NCBI GenBank assembly: GCA_013154335.1
Contig: JAADCQ010000080.1
Span: 1-44,020, forward strand
Source: Methanopyri archaeon
GTDB taxonomy: Archaea; JAADCQ01; Methanopyri; Methanopyrales; Methanopyraceae
DNA length: 44,020 nucleotides
Direction of reading: 5' to 3'
The notes beneath the pieces are model-generated. The model was not told the DNA's origin, ran no database searches, and saw only the letters and a list, made by a program, of their open reading frames with translations. Shown in pieces: positions 42,696-44,020 of the stretch. The translations under genes and the position numbers were made by a program. Position 1 is the first letter of the stretch, and the number at the start of each line of letters is the position of its first letter.

Positions 42696-43540
42696 GGTAT
42701 CATCCGCTCGATAGGGAGGACCAGGATACCCTCGGCCCCGAGCTCCTTCGCCTTCCTTATCACCTCGGCCACGTCCGATTCGTCGACGACGGCGTAGACG
42801 TCCACGAAATCCTCCCTGTCCAGGATCTCCGACACCGTTGGCCCCGTGACCCCCGGGAGCACTTCCCTCACCTCGTCGAGGACATCCTTCGGGACGTTCA
42901 TCATCACTATCTTCTTACCGCGGGCGTTGACAACGCCCTCGATCGAGAGCACCACGCGTTCCTCCACCTCGTCGGAGGGCTCCTCGGAGGCGATCAACCT
43001 GGCCGTGGTTTCGAACAACTCGTCGACGACCCTGAGCCTGTTGACTTCCAGCGTAGTTCCGGTGCTGGAGAGATCAACGATGGCGTCGGCGACACCTATT
43101 CTCGGCATCAGCTCCGTGGCGCCGCTGACCTCGACGACGTCCACCTCTATCCCCAATCCCTCGAAGTACTCCTTCGTCACGTTGGGGAACTCCGTGGCCA
43201 CGACGGCGCCCTCTAGATCCGTCGGTTTCTCGACGTCGGACTCCTCCGGGACCGCCAGCACCATCCTGGCCCTTCCGAACCCCAGGTCGACGAGTTCCAC
43301 CACATCGGAGCCGCTCTCCAGGACCATGTCGTGCCCGGTCACACCCATGTCGGCGGCGCCTTCCTCGACGAGCCTAGGTATGTCCGCGGCTCTCGCGAAC
43401 ATGACGTCCACGTCCGGATCGGACGTCCCCACCCTCAACCTCCTACCGGGTTCCTCCTCGACTCCCATGCCAGCCTTCTCGAGGAGTTTGAGCGTAGGCC
43501 TGTGGAGTCTCCCCTTGTTGGGTACCGCGATGGTTATCAC
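42692..43540 (-). CDS. hisG: ATP phosphoribosyltransferase HisG, long form
   Basis: First enzyme of histidine biosynthesis, 282 residues, the long (HisG-L) form with a C-terminal regulatory domain (from about residue 205, KKIVMMNVPKDVLDEVREVLPG) that binds His as feedback inhibitor, so no HisZ is needed. Signatures: ITIAVPNKGRLHRP at the N-terminus, ADMGVTGHDMV, EVSGATELMPRIGVADAIVDL. GTG 43540 is chosen because it gives the family N-terminus; the frame extends to 43627 but would cover the start of mtaD. Confidence 0.95.
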   Translation of the reverse strand: MITIAVPNKGRLHRPTLKLLEKAGMGVEEEPGRRLRVGTSDPDVDVMFARAADIPRLVEEGAADMGVTGHDMVLESGSDVVELVDLGFGRARMVLAVPEESDVEKPTDLEGAVVATEFPNVTKEYFEGLGIEVDVVEVSGATELMPRIGVADAIVDLSSTGTTLEVNRLRVVDELFETTARLIASEEPSDEVEERVVLSIEGVVNARGKKIVMMNVPKDVLDEVREVLPGVTGPTVSEILDREDFVDVYAVVDESDVAEVIRKAKELGAEGILVLPIERMIP

Positions 43541-43577
43541 GGAAAGACACCCCCGAACCGGCGGGGTCGGTGCTTCA

Positions 43578-44020
43578 ATGAGATTAGCCCTGTTGGGAGG
43601 GATCGCGGTAACCCCTAAGGTCGTCATCGAGGACGCCGGTATCCTCGTGGAGGACGACGAGATAGCGTTCGTAGGGGAGCGGGAGGAACTCGAAGAGGAA
43701 CACGATTGGGAGGACGAGGTGGAGCTGGGCGATCACGACGTGGTGATACCGGGACTCGTGAACGCTCACACCCACGGTCCCATGACGCTGTTCCGGGGCG
43801 TCTCCGACGATAAGCCGCTCATGGAGTGGCTCATGGAGGATATCTGGCCGCTGGAAGCGGGGTTGGACGCGGACCTGTGTCGGCTCGGGGCCTACGCGGC
43901 GGCGATCGAGTCGGTCAGGTGTGGGGTCACGTGCCTGTACGACATGTACTTCTACATGGACGCCGTGGCGGAGGCGTACGCGGACGTGGGGATAAGGGCC
44001 TCGGTTTCGCACGGCATGAT
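43578..44020 (+). CDS. mtaD: Amidohydrolase of the MTA/SAH deaminase family (3' truncated by window)
   Basis: An ATG at 43578 opens a frame that runs off the right edge, giving about 147 residues: MRLALLGGIAVTPKVVIED, then a metal-binding NAHTHGPMTLFRG, DDKPLMEWLMEDIWPLEA and YDMYFYMD. These match the 5'-methylthioadenosine/S-adenosylhomocysteine deaminase group (in methanogens also 5'-deoxyadenosine deaminase), which recycles SAM by-products. It is divergent from hisG with 37 bases between starts. Substrate choice among MTA, SAH and 5'-deoxyadenosine cannot be made from this fragment. Confidence 0.88.
   Translation, partial: MRLALLGGIAVTPKVVIEDAGILVEDDEIAFVGEREELEEEHDWEDEVELGDHDVVIPGLVNAHTHGPMTLFRGVSDDKPLMEWLMEDIWPLEAGLDADLCRLGAYAAAIESVRCGVTCLYDMYFYMDAVAEAYADVGIRASVSHGM

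Overview
The window comes from a hyperthermophilic methanogenic archaeon, and gene content and style point to Methanopyrus kandleri or a very close relative (inference; no database was consulted). Evidence: archaeal forms of ribosomal proteins L10/P0, L1 and L11, Spt5, SecE, DnaG, LeuRS and PheT; archaeal-type riboflavin synthase; thiol:fumarate reductase TfrA; a methanogenesis-marker-16-like protein; about 60-65% G+C; very acidic, Glu-rich proteins; and heavy use of GTG and TTG starts. No rRNA, tRNA, CRISPR array or insertion sequence was seen.

Layout. 1-380 is the 3' end of a membrane-protein gene with a strong hairpin after it. 714-2342 is adenine deaminase behind a long unexplained leader. 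10565 down to 2314 (minus strand) is one long unidirectional run: pheT, ftsZ, secE, spt5, rpl11, rpl1, rpl10, a THEP1-type NTPase and tfrA. 10743-11941 carries queD-queE (archaeosine precursor preQ0), convergent with leuS (12071-14962). 14993-19734 holds a MinD/ferredoxin ATPase, an unrecognised gene, a DUF39/ferredoxin protein and a large pilin-like exported protein. 19805-22718 has an aldehyde dehydrogenase divergent from gap. 22914-26303 is dnaG, a LonB-like ATPase without protease domain, a UPF0058 protein and a small membrane protein. 26290-33089 is a patchwork of map, moaC, a PPC-domain protein, a DUF1152 protein and several unknowns, including a degenerate relative of zinc-ribbon DNA methylases (COG1743/DUF1156). 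33106-38294 is a type IV pilus-like locus: an unknown Lys-rich protein, a prepilin peptidase, three tiny pilins and two large pilin-like proteins. 38291-40982 is a four-gene minus-strand operon around riboflavin synthase. 41010-44020 has guaAB, hisA, hisG and the 5' end of mtaD.

The most distinctive signals are: (i) three sharply bounded AT-rich patches of about 300-480 bp inside otherwise GC-rich genes, two in the pilus locus and one in the universal gene rpl11; (ii) the pilus locus itself, whose pilins have anomalous starts; (iii) genes that apparently need CTG starts; (iv) a probable pseudo-methyltransferase with a downstream partner; (v) 3' overlap of most convergent gene pairs; and (vi) compact palindromes placed on promoters or ribosome-binding regions.
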